Part shown: piece by piece, positions 1 to 7,695 of the stretch
Layout of the letters: every line of letters starts with the position of its first letter
Position numbering within the stretch: the first letter of the stretch is position 1
NCBI GenBank assembly: GCA_904501985.1
Contig: CAJGCT010000015.1
Location: 1 to 34,411 of the forward strand
Reading direction: 5' to 3'
Origin: an uncultured Clostridia bacterium
GTDB taxonomy: Bacteria > Bacillota > Clostridia > Oscillospirales > CAG-272
DNA: 34,411 nucleotides
Made by a program: the position numbers and the translations under genes
Notes under the pieces: generated by a model
Databases searched by the model: none
What the model was told of the DNA's origin: nothing
What the model saw: only the letters and a program-made list of their open reading frames with translations

Positions 1-1
1 C

Positions 2-118
2 CCGTCCTCCGTTGAGTTCTGCCACAAGATCGGTCTTAGCTACGTTTCTTGCTCGCCCTTCCGTGTGCCGATCGCAAGACTTGCAGCAGCTCAGGCAGCT
101 ATCAACGAAGGCAAATAA
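2..118 (+). CDS. ppdK: Pyruvate, phosphate dikinase, C-terminal end (partial)
   Basis: This is the last 38 codons of a gene that begins outside the window. The frame ends in TAA and reads with a PSSVEFCHKIGLSYVSCSPF segment followed by RVPIARLAAAQAAI, which is the typical C-terminus of pyruvate phosphate dikinase. That region carries the active-site cysteine and forms part of the PEP/pyruvate-binding barrel. The enzyme interconverts pyruvate, ATP and phosphate with PEP, AMP and pyrophosphate in the cytoplasm. A strong terminator follows 34 bases downstream. The identification rests on this short but very conserved segment. Confidence 0.85.
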   Translation, partial: PSSVEFCHKIGLSYVSCSPFRVPIARLAAAQAAINEGK

Positions 119-151
119 TTCTCTGAATTACTAAACCTAAACAGAAGATAT

Positions 152-188
152 ATGAGCCTTGCACCGATTTGGTGCAAGGCTCATTTTC
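152..188 (+). terminator. Intrinsic terminator after ppdK
   Basis: A perfect 14-bp stem (152-165 with 171-184, starting ATGAGCCTTGCACC) has a 5-base loop and is followed by TTTTC. It ends the plus-strand ppdK transcript. Confidence 0.9.
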
Positions 189-201
189 TAACGAATATAA
201 T

Positions 202-229
202 AAAAAATCCGCCGATCGGCGGATTTTTT
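202..229. terminator. Palindromic terminator, probably for the gpsA-pyrB transcript
   Basis: A perfect palindrome with core CCGCCGATCGGCGG is flanked by A6 on the left and T6 on the right, so it can work in both directions. It abuts the stop codon of the minus-strand gpsA-like gene. Confidence 0.85.
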
Positions 230-230
230 A

Positions 231-1295
231 TTATATTCCCTCATATCCCCACTTTTCGTAGGTAAATGCTTCCCACGGAATGTCCGCAGGCTTCTTTTCT
301 GTAAGTATTGCGTCAACGTGCATGAGAAGCGGAAACTCATCCGCATTCACCTTGCCGGCTTTCGCAAGCACTCTCACTGCACGAGCCACACGCTCAGCCA
401 CTACAAGCGATTCAAGCGTTACGCCGTTAAGCTCGGCTTTAGCTGCGTCAATGTCAAGACCTCTGCCAAGAAGAATGCCCACAAGCCGCGTTCTTCCGCC
501 ATATACGGTAACATAAAGGTCTCCAAGTCCCACCGCAAGGGTGTCAAGATTGGCATCTCCACGAATAGCGAGCAGCTTTGCCATCTCCCTGACGCACTGA
601 TAGTATATTCCTGCCTGGGAGTTAAAATGGAGCGGACTGTCAATGCCGAACTGCTTTTCGTTAAGACCGATGGTCAGTGCTATTCCGAGTGCATATCCGT
701 TTTTCAGTGCAACTGCACTTTCGATGCCGACAACATCTGTGGAAAGACTGATATGGTAATAGTCTGTTGCCATTATAGCTTTCAGCTTTTTCAGTGTTTC
801 GGGATCATTTCCGCAAAATGTAACCTCCGTCTTGTCGTGTGCCACAAGCTCATAGCTGGTGCACGGACCGCCGATTGCATTGAGATTGCGCTTCATTCCT
901 CTCTCGGCAAGTCTGTCGCGCCAAAGCTCGGGGTAACACAAAAGCGTACCGTCAGGCAAGTCGTAGAGTCCCTTTGTGACCGAAAGCACAGGCATATCTT
1001 CCGGAATCTTCGGAAGCACAAAATCGCCGAACCAATCAACACCAAAGCTTGAAACTCCGCCGATAACCATATCTGCCCCATCAATGGCAGATTCCATCTC
1101 CTCAACATGATAATATTTTAAACCGTCGGGAAATTCGCGGTCAAACTTCGGATGCTTGTTTGATTTTTTACACTCGTCAATAATATCGCGATCAAGATGC
1201 GTGCCAACAAGGCGCACCTCGTTGCCGTTCTCCCTTGCCGGGAACGCAAGCGCCGATCCCATCATACCGGCACCGATAATCGTTACAGTTGCCAT
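231..1295 (-). CDS. gpsA: NAD(P)-dependent glycerol-3-phosphate dehydrogenase-like protein
   Basis: The 354-residue protein begins with a Rossmann nucleotide-binding loop, GAGMMGSALA (residues 8-17). It then follows the GpsA plan, with an IGGPCTSYEL segment in the middle and the conserved Lys-Asn of the ALKNGYALGIAL segment. GLGDLYVTV and a GGRTRLVGILLGRG stretch come after that. GpsA reduces dihydroxyacetone phosphate to sn-glycerol 3-phosphate for phospholipid synthesis in the cytoplasm. The segment after the catalytic Lys-Asn departs from the usual family signature, so this is a divergent branch and its substrate is inferred. The start has an AAGGGGCGG ribosome site. The gene lies 10 bases downstream of pyrB on the same strand and is probably co-transcribed with it. 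Confidence 0.75.
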   Translation of the reverse strand: MATVTIIGAGMMGSALAFPARENGNEVRLVGTHLDRDIIDECKKSNKHPKFDREFPDGLKYYHVEEMESAIDGADMVIGGVSSFGVDWFGDFVLPKIPEDMPVLSVTKGLYDLPDGTLLCYPELWRDRLAERGMKRNLNAIGGPCTSYELVAHDKTEVTFCGNDPETLKKLKAIMATDYYHISLSTDVVGIESAVALKNGYALGIALTIGLNEKQFGIDSPLHFNSQAGIYYQCVREMAKLLAIRGDANLDTLAVGLGDLYVTVYGGRTRLVGILLGRGLDIDAAKAELNGVTLESLVVAERVARAVRVLAKAGKVNADEFPLLMHVDAILTEKKPADIPWEAFTYEKWGYEGI

Positions 1296-1305
1296 TACCC
1301 GCCCC

Positions 1306-2373
1306 TTATTTTATCTTAGAATCACAGTAACAGCAGCGATTCTCGCCGTCTACCGTCTTTGTAAGCTCAGGCAAATACTTTTCGTGGTTGGTGATGCATC
1401 TGGCATTGTGGCAGAATGCTTTTTGCGGCAGAGGATATGCAGGACAGCGTCCTGTACGCTCAGCGCCAACAAGCCGCGCAAGGAGCGCCATTCGTATAAA
1501 CATACCGTTCTCCGCCTGTTCAAAGTAAACGCATCTCGGATCATCGTCAACCTCATAGGCGATCTCGTCTACCTTCGGCAGAGGATGAAGCACCGCAAGA
1601 TCAGCCTTTGCAAGCTCCATCTTGTCAGAAGTGAGGCGATATATTCCCGACTGCTTGGCATAGTCCTCAGGCGATTTGAAGCGTTCACGCTGTATACGTG
1701 TCATATAAAGCACATCAAGCTCGCCGATGCATTCCTCAAGCGTGGAGCACTCTCTTATCTCACAGCCGTTTGCCAAAAGCTCATTGGTAACAAAAGTGGG
1801 AAGCTTCAGCTCAGGTGTAGAGATGAGCACAAATTTGTTTCCCTTGAAGCGCATCAGCGCACGGAGCAGTGAATGCACGGTTCTGCCGTTCAAAAGGTCT
1901 CCGCAGCAGCCTACGGTAAGTCCCTCGGTTTTGCCCTTAAGCTCGTGGATGGTCATAAGGTCGGTAAGAGTCTGGGTGGGATGCAGATGACCGCCGTCTC
2001 CTGCATTTATTACCGGGCAATGGGAATACAGAGACGAAGCATAAGCCGCACCCTCTACAGGATGACGTATAACCACAACATCCGCATATCCGCTGACTAC
2101 CTTTACAGTGTCGCGAAGAGTCTCTCCTTTAGCAACAGAGCTTGATCCGGGATCGGAAAAACCGATAATCTTTCCGCCAAGGCGCATCATTGCGGTCTGG
2201 AAGGACATCTGTGTACGGGTGGACGGCTCATAGAAAAGTGTAGCCATTATACGGCCCTTGCACACATCGCGGTACTCTGCAGGTGCTTTTTTTATGCGGA
2301 AAGCAAGAGCGCGAAGCTCCTCCCATTCCTCAAGTGACATATCGTTAAAATCAATAAGGTTTCTTATTTTCAT
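1306..2373 (-). CDS. pyrB: Aspartate carbamoyltransferase catalytic chain with fused PyrI-type zinc domain
   Basis: ATCase condenses carbamoyl phosphate and aspartate, the first committed step of pyrimidine synthesis. The carbamoyl-phosphate motif FYEPSTRTQMSF, VVIRHPVEGAA, NAGDGGHLHPTQTLTDL and HPLPKVDEI are all present, so the catalytic chain looks active. I start the protein at the ATG at 2373 (355 residues) because an AAGGGG ribosome site sits 6 bases upstream. A longer frame to 2442 has no comparable site. After about residue 305 the protein continues with roughly 48 residues holding C-x4-C-x20-C-x2-C (Cys321, 326, 347, 350) and the string CITNHE. This matches the zinc-binding domain of the regulatory chain PyrI. 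The PyrI nucleotide-binding domain is absent, so allosteric control by CTP/ATP of the E. coli type is not expected. Confidence 0.9.
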   Translation of the reverse strand: MKIRNLIDFNDMSLEEWEELRALAFRIKKAPAEYRDVCKGRIMATLFYEPSTRTQMSFQTAMMRLGGKIIGFSDPGSSSVAKGETLRDTVKVVSGYADVVVIRHPVEGAAYASSLYSHCPVINAGDGGHLHPTQTLTDLMTIHELKGKTEGLTVGCCGDLLNGRTVHSLLRALMRFKGNKFVLISTPELKLPTFVTNELLANGCEIRECSTLEECIGELDVLYMTRIQRERFKSPEDYAKQSGIYRLTSDKMELAKADLAVLHPLPKVDEIAYEVDDDPRCVYFEQAENGMFIRMALLARLVGAERTGRCPAYPLPQKAFCHNARCITNHEKYLPELTKTVDGENRCCYCDSKIK

Positions 2374-2413
2374 ATACATCCCCCTTAAATAACACTTTTT
2401 TGAATTTAATATC

Positions 2414-2442
2414 AGAATAGAGCACGGATTGACCGGTTTCAA
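2414..2442 (-). promoter_or_regulatory. Probable sigma-A promoter of pyrB-gpsA
   Basis: On the minus strand TTGAAA (2442-2437) and TATTCT (2419-2414) are separated by 17 bases, and transcription would start about 35 bases before the pyrB ATG. The -10 box is weak. I see no PyrR-type attenuator in the short leader. Confidence 0.5.
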
Positions 2443-2463
2443 GCACGCAGCTCGGATATTATG

Positions 2464-2580
2464 TTAGTTTGTTCTGACAAGATTCCTTGCATTTAATACT
2501 GCCGGAAAATTACCATAGGCTGCAACTATTTCGTCACCGTACCCCATTTTCACAAATATTTTCGGAATTATCTTGAATGT
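2464..2580 (-). pseudogene. Decayed fragment of a FucU/RbsD-family sugar mutarotase
   Basis: Between aroK and pyrB an open minus-strand stretch of 38 codons plus a stop reads IIPKIFVKMGYGDEIVAAYG followed by NFPAVLNARNLVRTN. FucU-type mutarotases begin with an IPK(I/L) segment, then a helix, then M-G-H-G-D-E-I-V...G-N-F-P-A. The active-site His is replaced by Tyr here (MGYGDE), the helix between IPKI and MG is mostly missing, and the frame stops soon after NFPA. The full protein has about 140 residues. No start codon or ribosome site precedes the fragment. It looks like a gene relic; the alternative is a chance resemblance. Confidence 0.6.
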
Positions 2581-2587
2581 ATCAGTT

Positions 2588-3109
2588 CTACTTCTTTATA
2601 AGCTCCAATTTTTTTACTATTGTGGCCGCTGTGCGCTGCGGAAATGCGTTGTAGAATGAATAATCCGCCGTTTTTCTGTATATGGGATAGCGAATTTCAA
2701 GTAATCTTCGATAATTTTCAGGATCGCCGTTTATGGGCGGTCTTTCCAGCACATTTTTATCTGCAAGCACACTGTCCGCATTTCTTCTCAGCCATACGAC
2801 GGTACACATCTCAGAAAGCAATTCACGGCTTGGCTCATAGGTTGGCAGTCCGCCTCCGCAGGACAGCACCGTAATCTTTTCACTGTTCTCGAACGTAATA
2901 TCGCGCAGTGTCTCAGCTTCAATCTTGCGAAAAGCCTCCTCACCTAGCCCTGAAAATATCTTCTTTATTTCCCCATGCCGTCTGATTATTTCATCGTCAA
3001 GGTCAACAAACACCGCCCCAAGCTTTTTGGCAAGTATCCTGCCAACGCTGGATTTACCGCACCCGGTCATGCCTATAAGTGCAATAGTATTATTCTTTAA
3101 TTCTGCCAT
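2588..3109 (-). CDS. aroK: Shikimate kinase
   Basis: This 173-residue protein has the normal length for shikimate kinase, which phosphorylates shikimate with ATP in the chorismate (aromatic amino acid) pathway. The Walker A loop is GMTGCGKSS (residues 13-21). The shikimate-binding motifs follow: DLDDEI, GEEAFRKIE (the GE-x-FR-x-xE pattern) and SCGGGLP, then the lid-region ERPPI. The start codon lies two bases after the stop codon of the upstream acetyltransferase gene, so both are probably transcribed from the promoter at 3724-3752. No other shikimate-pathway gene is in view. Confidence 0.93.
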   Translation of the reverse strand: MAELKNNTIALIGMTGCGKSSVGRILAKKLGAVFVDLDDEIIRRHGEIKKIFSGLGEEAFRKIEAETLRDITFENSEKITVLSCGGGLPTYEPSRELLSEMCTVVWLRRNADSVLADKNVLERPPINGDPENYRRLLEIRYPIYRKTADYSFYNAFPQRTAATIVKKLELIKK

Positions 3110-3111
3110 AT

Positions 3112-3690
3112 TTATCTGTTCCTCAAATATTCATCAGATATAATCGCGCAAACACCGATATCGCGGTATGCGCCTTTTATAAACATGGAGGAACGCCTGA
3201 TTCCCTCAAAGCTCATTCCGCATTTTTCCATGACTCTGCGGCTGGCATAATTACCGATGATATATTTTGCCTCGATACGGTGAGCGTTAAGCTCCGAAAA
3301 ACCGAAATCAATAACTCGCATAACCGCCTCGGTAGCAATTCCCCTTCCCCAATAGTCGGGATTCAGCACATATCCCACCTCAGCACAGTTGTTTGCAAAA
3401 TCAATGGAGGTAAACCCACAGGTGCCGATCATCTTCTTTTCATCGTTCAGAACGATAGCCCAATCGTAAAAATCTCCTGCCTTGTACTGTGCTTGGAGAT
3501 ATCTGAGATAATCCTGAGTCTGCTCAGGCGACTTATGGGAATCCCAAAGCAGATATTCCGTAACCCTTTGAAGCCTTGCATATTCGTACATATCACGCCA
3601 ATCCGAGGTTTTCATACGTCTGAGCGTAAGCCTTTCGGTGGTAAGCGTTGGAATTTTGGAAAACAGGTCAAATATAAACGATTTTTTCAA
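3112..3690 (-). CDS. GNAT acetyltransferase, RimJ/RimL type
   Basis: The protein has the RimJ/RimL layout: an ERLTLRRM opening strand, then AEVGYVLNPDYWGRGIATEA, which holds the acetyl-CoA-binding R/Q-x-x-G-x-G/A loop, then the C-terminal SRRVMEKCGMSFEG motif. Such enzymes acetylate N-terminal or other amino groups using acetyl-CoA; the substrate here is unknown. I place the start at the TTG at 3690 (about 192 residues) because a GGGAGGTG ribosome site lies 6 bases before it. A TTG at 3708 in the same frame has no ribosome site. A strong promoter lies just upstream, and aroK follows directly. Confidence 0.85.
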   Translation of the reverse strand: MKKSFIFDLFSKIPTLTTERLTLRRMKTSDWRDMYEYARLQRVTEYLLWDSHKSPEQTQDYLRYLQAQYKAGDFYDWAIVLNDEKKMIGTCGFTSIDFANNCAEVGYVLNPDYWGRGIATEAVMRVIDFGFSELNAHRIEAKYIIGNYASRRVMEKCGMSFEGIRRSSMFIKGAYRDIGVCAIISDEYLRNR

Positions 3691-3723
3691 CTTTGGCACC
3701 TCCCACAAAATTCCTTAAATTAT

Positions 3724-3752
3724 ATTATACTACATTTTTCGCCGCATTTCAA
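3724..3752 (-). promoter_or_regulatory. Sigma-A promoter of the acetyltransferase-aroK operon
   Basis: TTGAAA (3752-3747), a 17-base spacer and TATAAT (3729-3724) on the minus strand, divergent from the dinB promoter. Confidence 0.8.
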
Positions 3753-3778
3753 GTATTACGGCAAAATTTATTTTACAC

Positions 3779-3807
3779 TTGCAATTATCAAAAACATATG
3801 TTATAAT
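3779..3807 (+). promoter_or_regulatory. Sigma-A promoter of dinB
   Basis: TTGCAA (3779-3784), 17 bases, TATAAT (3802-3807). The spacer and start region carry two LexA-like boxes, listed separately. Confidence 0.8.
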
Positions 3808-3826
3808 ATAAGTAAACAAATGTTCG
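3791..3826 (+). promoter_or_regulatory. Two LexA (SOS) box-like operators at dinB
   Basis: Against the Firmicute LexA consensus CGAACRNRYGTTYG, the site at 3813-3826 (TAAACAAATGTTCG) matches 12 of 14 positions. The site at 3791-3804 (AAAACATATGTTAT) matches 10 of 14 and keeps the AAC-N4-GTT core. The first overlaps the promoter spacer and -10 box and the second covers the probable transcription start. Binding of LexA there would block dinB until DNA damage. This is inference from sequence match; lexA is not in the window. Confidence 0.65.
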
Positions 3827-3842
3827 GTTTGGAGGTGCAGCC

Positions 3843-5087
3843 ATGTCCAGAGTAATATTTCATGTTGACGTAAACAGTGCTTTTTTGTCTTGGGAGGCTG
3901 CACGCCGTGTTAAAGAGGGACTTCCCGACCTGCGCCTTGTGCCGTCTGCGGTTGGAGGCGATCGCGAAGCCAGACGGGGTGTGATACTTGCAAAATCAAT
4001 CCCTGCAAAGAAATTCGGCATAAAAACCGGTGAGCCTGTAGCCGCCGCACTGAGGAAATGCCCTTCTCTTGTGCTGGTAAAACCGGATTTTAGGCTCTAC
4101 ACACAATGCTCACGTGGATTTGTCGCAATATGCAGAAAATATGCGCCTGTGGTAGAGCAATTTTCCATTGATGAATGTTTTCTTGATATGAGCGGCACAG
4201 ATATCATGTATCCGGACAAGCTTCATGTGGCAATGCTCATAAAAAATGAGATCCGCGACACGCTGGGATTCACGGTAAACATCGGAATCGGCGAAAACAA
4301 GCTGTGCGCAAAAATGGCAAGCGATTTTACAAAGCCCGATCTGATCCACACGCTTTTCCCGTCAGAAATCCCCGAAAAGATGTGGAATCTTCCTGTAAGG
4401 GAGCTTTTTTCGGTAGGCGCGGCAACGGCTGAGAGTCTTGAGCGCCACGGAATATACAAAATCGGCAACATAGCGCAGTGTGACGTAAATCTGCTTGTTT
4501 CCATCTTCGGAGAGAAACAGGGGCGTCATCTTTGGCGATATGCCAACGGGATAGACGATTCCCCGGTAAATTCAGAGCCGGAAGCTCCTAAGGGATACAG
4601 CAATTCCACAACCCTTGAGCGCGACATAACATCCTATGCCGAAGCGGAGCCTGTAATACTCGCCCTGTGCGACAGTACGGCATCCAGAATGCGCGCTGAC
4701 GGGGTGAGAGCTTACTGCATCACGGTGTCGACCAGAACTGCCGATTTCTGCGACCGCTCACACGGAAAGAAGCTTGATGCTTCCACTGATATAACAAGTG
4801 AAATATACAAGCTGTCAATGAAGCTTCTTCGTGAGCTGTGGGACGGAAAAACGCCGCTCAGATTACTCGGTGTGGCTCTATCCGAAATAGACCGCGGAGA
4901 TGCTGTGCAGTTATCCTTATTCGACAGCGAGGAGTCGATAATAAGGCGTGAAAAAGACAGGAAGCTTGACCGCACTGTTGATGAAATACGAAAGAAATTC
5001 GGTTCGGGCACGATACGCCTTGGCGGGGTCACTCATGAGGTTGGAAAAAAGCACCGCGCCGAGATGGAAAATGACAGAGACAACTAA
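3843..5087 (+). CDS. dinB: DNA polymerase IV, Y-family translesion polymerase
   Basis: The 414-residue protein carries the Y-family catalytic acids: Asp9 in HVDVNSAF and Asp110-Glu111 in SIDECFLDM. It also has the GIGENKLCAKMASDFTKP palm segment and the little-finger domain. A QLSLFD segment near residue 356 fits the sliding-clamp binding motif. Pol IV bypasses DNA lesions, usually with low fidelity. The GGAGGTG ribosome site lies 5 bases before the ATG. The gene is monocistronic, with SOS-type operators in front and a terminator behind, which suggests damage-inducible expression. Confidence 0.95.
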   Translation: MSRVIFHVDVNSAFLSWEAARRVKEGLPDLRLVPSAVGGDREARRGVILAKSIPAKKFGIKTGEPVAAALRKCPSLVLVKPDFRLYTQCSRGFVAICRKYAPVVEQFSIDECFLDMSGTDIMYPDKLHVAMLIKNEIRDTLGFTVNIGIGENKLCAKMASDFTKPDLIHTLFPSEIPEKMWNLPVRELFSVGAATAESLERHGIYKIGNIAQCDVNLLVSIFGEKQGRHLWRYANGIDDSPVNSEPEAPKGYSNSTTLERDITSYAEAEPVILALCDSTASRMRADGVRAYCITVSTRTADFCDRSHGKKLDASTDITSEIYKLSMKLLRELWDGKTPLRLLGVALSEIDRGDAVQLSLFDSEESIIRREKDRKLDRTVDEIRKKFGSGTIRLGGVTHEVGKKHRAEMENDRDN

Positions 5088-5133
5088 AAACGCCGCCAAG
5101 TGCCATTTATAAAGCACTTTGGCGGCGTTTTTT
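5086..5133. terminator. Bidirectional terminator between dinB and the GltS-like gene
   Basis: The stem CGCCGCCAAGTGC (5091-5103) pairs with GCACTTTGGCGGCG (5114-5127) with one bulged T. It has A-rich sequence before it and a T-run after it, and it serves the two convergent genes. Confidence 0.85.
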
Positions 5134-5146
5134 GCATAATCTTATA

Positions 5147-6520
5147 TTATTTTTTCCGTCCTGCCTTAAGCATGAACACAAGAAGTCCGGCAAGGTACAC
5201 CGCCGCAATGGCGATTACCGCAAGGCTGGCGTAGAACCCCTTTGCTCCAAGGCTGACGAGCAGCAGCACCGGTGCTCCGAACACGATACCGAAGGAGCTT
5301 CCAGTGATAAGATTGTTTGCCGCAGGAGTTTTAAATTCCGGATCAAGCTCACGGAGCAGGAGCACGCCTGAGCTTATAGTTCCCGTAAGCATACCGTACA
5401 TTGAGAAAAATCCCTCGTGTGTGTAGTTGGGATAAAGCTTTTTGCACATTATCTTAAGATAGATGAATGTGACAATACCACCGATAACTGCCATAGAGAT
5501 AAACGGAATCCACATTCCTTCAAGGTCGCTTATCTCGATTCCGGCAATTCCCGCAATTATCATAAGATCAAAAGCAAGACCGGATATACGGGACAGCAGA
5601 TAATTGTTCTGATACTGACGGCTCATGATCTTTGCTGATTTCAGTCCCGAAAGAAGCACACGGCATCCCGTTGCAACCACAGAACCGATTATAAAATTGA
5701 AGCCCCAAAGCAGTGTGGAGACAGTTCCCGCAAGTCCGGGTGCCACTGCCTGAAGAAGCGATGTGATTCCCCAAGTAATAAGATAGGTAACAAGATAGAT
5801 TATTGCCACAAATGCAAACTGAACCGACAGCTTGTCAACAGATTCCGCAATCGGTATCTCACCGTTGTGCTGGAAGGTATCAAGCGTTACAGAGCCTGAT
5901 ACATCTGCCTTTTCGCCGGCTCTTCTTACCATTCCTCGGCTGTTGTAAATATTAAGGAATATAACGCCTACAACACAAGCACAAAGATATCCCATCGCCG
6001 ACAGTGACAAACCGAATGTACGTCCTCCGGCCATTCCGAGAGCCTCGTATGTTGTACCGACGTTATTTGCTTGACCCGGACCCTGACCGTATGCCATGGG
6101 GAGCAGTATTCCGCTTGCAGGAAAAAGCTCCAGCATAAACGAAATTACAAATCCAAGGGATATAACAAGTCCCACTATTGCCTGCACAAGATATGTACTT
6201 ACAATAAGCGCACCGCTTTTTGCACCTATCAGTGCGCCACCGTCCGATTTCTTTTCCGGCACGCGAAGCGCCATAGCTATAAATCCAAGTGCAAGTGCAT
6301 GATATGTAAGCTTTTCAAGAAATTCGCCGTCGATATAAATAATTCCGGTTGTGCGAAGTATGAGCAAAATAAAGCCCGACAGCACCGCGATCGGCATAAG
6401 GCTCTTATTTATAAAGGGAATCTTACGCTGCATAATATTGGCAAGCAGTATCAGTGCCGCCATAATGCCCATCTGAATTATGGGTGCCCAAAGCTCTGTG
6501 TTGTTAGCTGAAAAATCCAT
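5147..6520 (-). CDS. GltS-family (ESS) sodium/glutamate-type symporter
   Basis: This is a very hydrophobic protein of 457 residues with about ten or more predicted membrane helices, among them LWAPIIQMGIMAALILLANI near the start and ASLAVIAIAAVYLAGLLVFM at the end. It carries a glycine-rich GQGPGQANNVGTTYE loop like that of the glutamate:sodium symporter (GltS/ESS) family and a second conserved GMLTGTISSG segment. Its transport substrate is not established, because glutamate specificity in this clade is only inferred. The ATG at 6520 is preferred because AAGGAAGG lies 9 bases upstream. A GTG at 6529 overlapping the previous stop (GTGA) is possible. It is the last gene of a minus-strand operon behind the PlsC-like gene and the GDPD relic. 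Confidence 0.75.
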   Translation of the reverse strand: MDFSANNTELWAPIIQMGIMAALILLANIMQRKIPFINKSLMPIAVLSGFILLILRTTGIIYIDGEFLEKLTYHALALGFIAMALRVPEKKSDGGALIGAKSGALIVSTYLVQAIVGLVISLGFVISFMLELFPASGILLPMAYGQGPGQANNVGTTYEALGMAGGRTFGLSLSAMGYLCACVVGVIFLNIYNSRGMVRRAGEKADVSGSVTLDTFQHNGEIPIAESVDKLSVQFAFVAIIYLVTYLITWGITSLLQAVAPGLAGTVSTLLWGFNFIIGSVVATGCRVLLSGLKSAKIMSRQYQNNYLLSRISGLAFDLMIIAGIAGIEISDLEGMWIPFISMAVIGGIVTFIYLKIMCKKLYPNYTHEGFFSMYGMLTGTISSGVLLLRELDPEFKTPAANNLITGSSFGIVFGAPVLLLVSLGAKGFYASLAVIAIAAVYLAGLLVFMLKAGRKK

Positions 6521-6525
6521 TGTAT

Positions 6526-7695
6526 TCACCCTTCCTTTGCAGTAATTATCGCATTTTTCTCTGATTGTTTTTTCAAGGATCCGAAAAGCATCGGAAATTT
6601 AATAGCGTTTATACCGTCGTCGGGACGAAGCTCAAAATATTCTTTACCTGATGAAAATACCACAACACGTCTGCCGTGGAATGCCATGTCGTTTATGGAC
6701 TCAATGGGGAAATTACGTTCTCCTATAGAAAGTCCGTCCGGTGACAGCACCGCTCTTCCCTCATACTCCATTTCGGCTTTGCCGTCAGCGATAACGCTGA
6801 GCACCGCCGATTCCATAGTGTAAGAATCACCGCGTTCTGCCGCCGCAAGAACCTCACCGCGCTGCCACTTTGCAAGCTCATAAACGGTTTTGTACCTGCA
6901 GCCGGCAATCATTCCGTATTCGTCAAAGACAAGCTTCATTTGGCATTTTTGGCACACTGCCTCATTTTTGCTTGAAGCAATACTCTCCACAGCACCGCAT
7001 TCGGGACATATGAAGAGAAGATTTTCGATTTTCTCGGCAAGTCTGCGTCCCCTGTACCGTTTTGGCTCGGCAAGCTGTCTTTCGTATGCATCCTCGTGAA
7101 GATCACGTGCTATTACGGCGTTTATTTCATCAACACTCATGCCCTCAAGCTGTTCTTTCGTGTAAACACCCACAACAGCTCCGTTGGAGCTTCCGCGGCG
7201 AGTACCGTTTGACCATCCGGGCGAGAGGAAATATCCCCCCACAACTTTATATGTAACAAGTCCGCATCCGGCTCTTTTAACCATCTGTCCTGTGGTGGGA
7301 GCAATCTCGGACGTTACACCGTCCCATGTACGCACTCCCTCGGCAAACATTGCCACGCTGTCACCATGTCTGAGCTTTCGCATGATATCAATAATAGCGT
7401 GTGCCGCATTCATGCCTTTCTTTCGGACAATAGGCTCAAGTGCAAACTTTATGAGGGGATATGCACGTTTCCAACGTGTAATATGCTCGCTTGCCACAAA
7501 ATACATCTGTTTTTTAAAGGATACACCCACAAGAAGCGGATCATAGTCGGTTGTGTGGTTTGACAAAACGATGTAGTTTTCGGGAAGCGTATACTTTTTA
7601 TGCGCCATCTCGTAGGTATATCCGAATTTCAGTCTCAGGAATACTCCAACGAGAGGCCGCAGCGTGCTCCAAATTATCTGATGCTTCTTACTCAT
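6526..7695 (-). CDS. PlsC-type lysophospholipid acyltransferase with C-terminal zinc ribbon
   Basis: The N-terminal half has the acyltransferase motifs. NHTTDYDP gives the catalytic H-x4-D, FAEGVRTWDG is the EGT/VR substrate motif, and a late GLVTYKVVGGYF follows. Such enzymes transfer acyl groups to glycerophospholipid precursors at the membrane. From about residue 225 a short zinc ribbon follows (CPECG ... CQKC), and then roughly 110 residues that I do not recognise but which look like a small beta-rich domain. At 389 residues it is longer than a plain PlsC of about 240. The ATG overlaps the stop of the upstream GDPD relic (ATGA), a sign that the two were translated together in lipid turnover. 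Confidence 0.8.
   Translation of the reverse strand: MSKKHQIIWSTLRPLVGVFLRLKFGYTYEMAHKKYTLPENYIVLSNHTTDYDPLLVGVSFKKQMYFVASEHITRWKRAYPLIKFALEPIVRKKGMNAAHAIIDIMRKLRHGDSVAMFAEGVRTWDGVTSEIAPTTGQMVKRAGCGLVTYKVVGGYFLSPGWSNGTRRGSSNGAVVGVYTKEQLEGMSVDEINAVIARDLHEDAYERQLAEPKRYRGRRLAEKIENLLFICPECGAVESIASSKNEAVCQKCQMKLVFDEYGMIAGCRYKTVYELAKWQRGEVLAAAERGDSYTMESAVLSVIADGKAEMEYEGRAVLSPDGLSIGERNFPIESINDMAFHGRRVVVFSSGKEYFELRPDDGINAIKFPMLFGSLKKQSEKNAIITAKEG

Noticed and set aside
318..1052. Plus-strand open frame of 244 codons opposite the gpsA-like gene
   Set aside because: It is rich in Cys, His and Lys with no domain pattern and lies antisense to a clearly conserved gene; it is a shadow frame.
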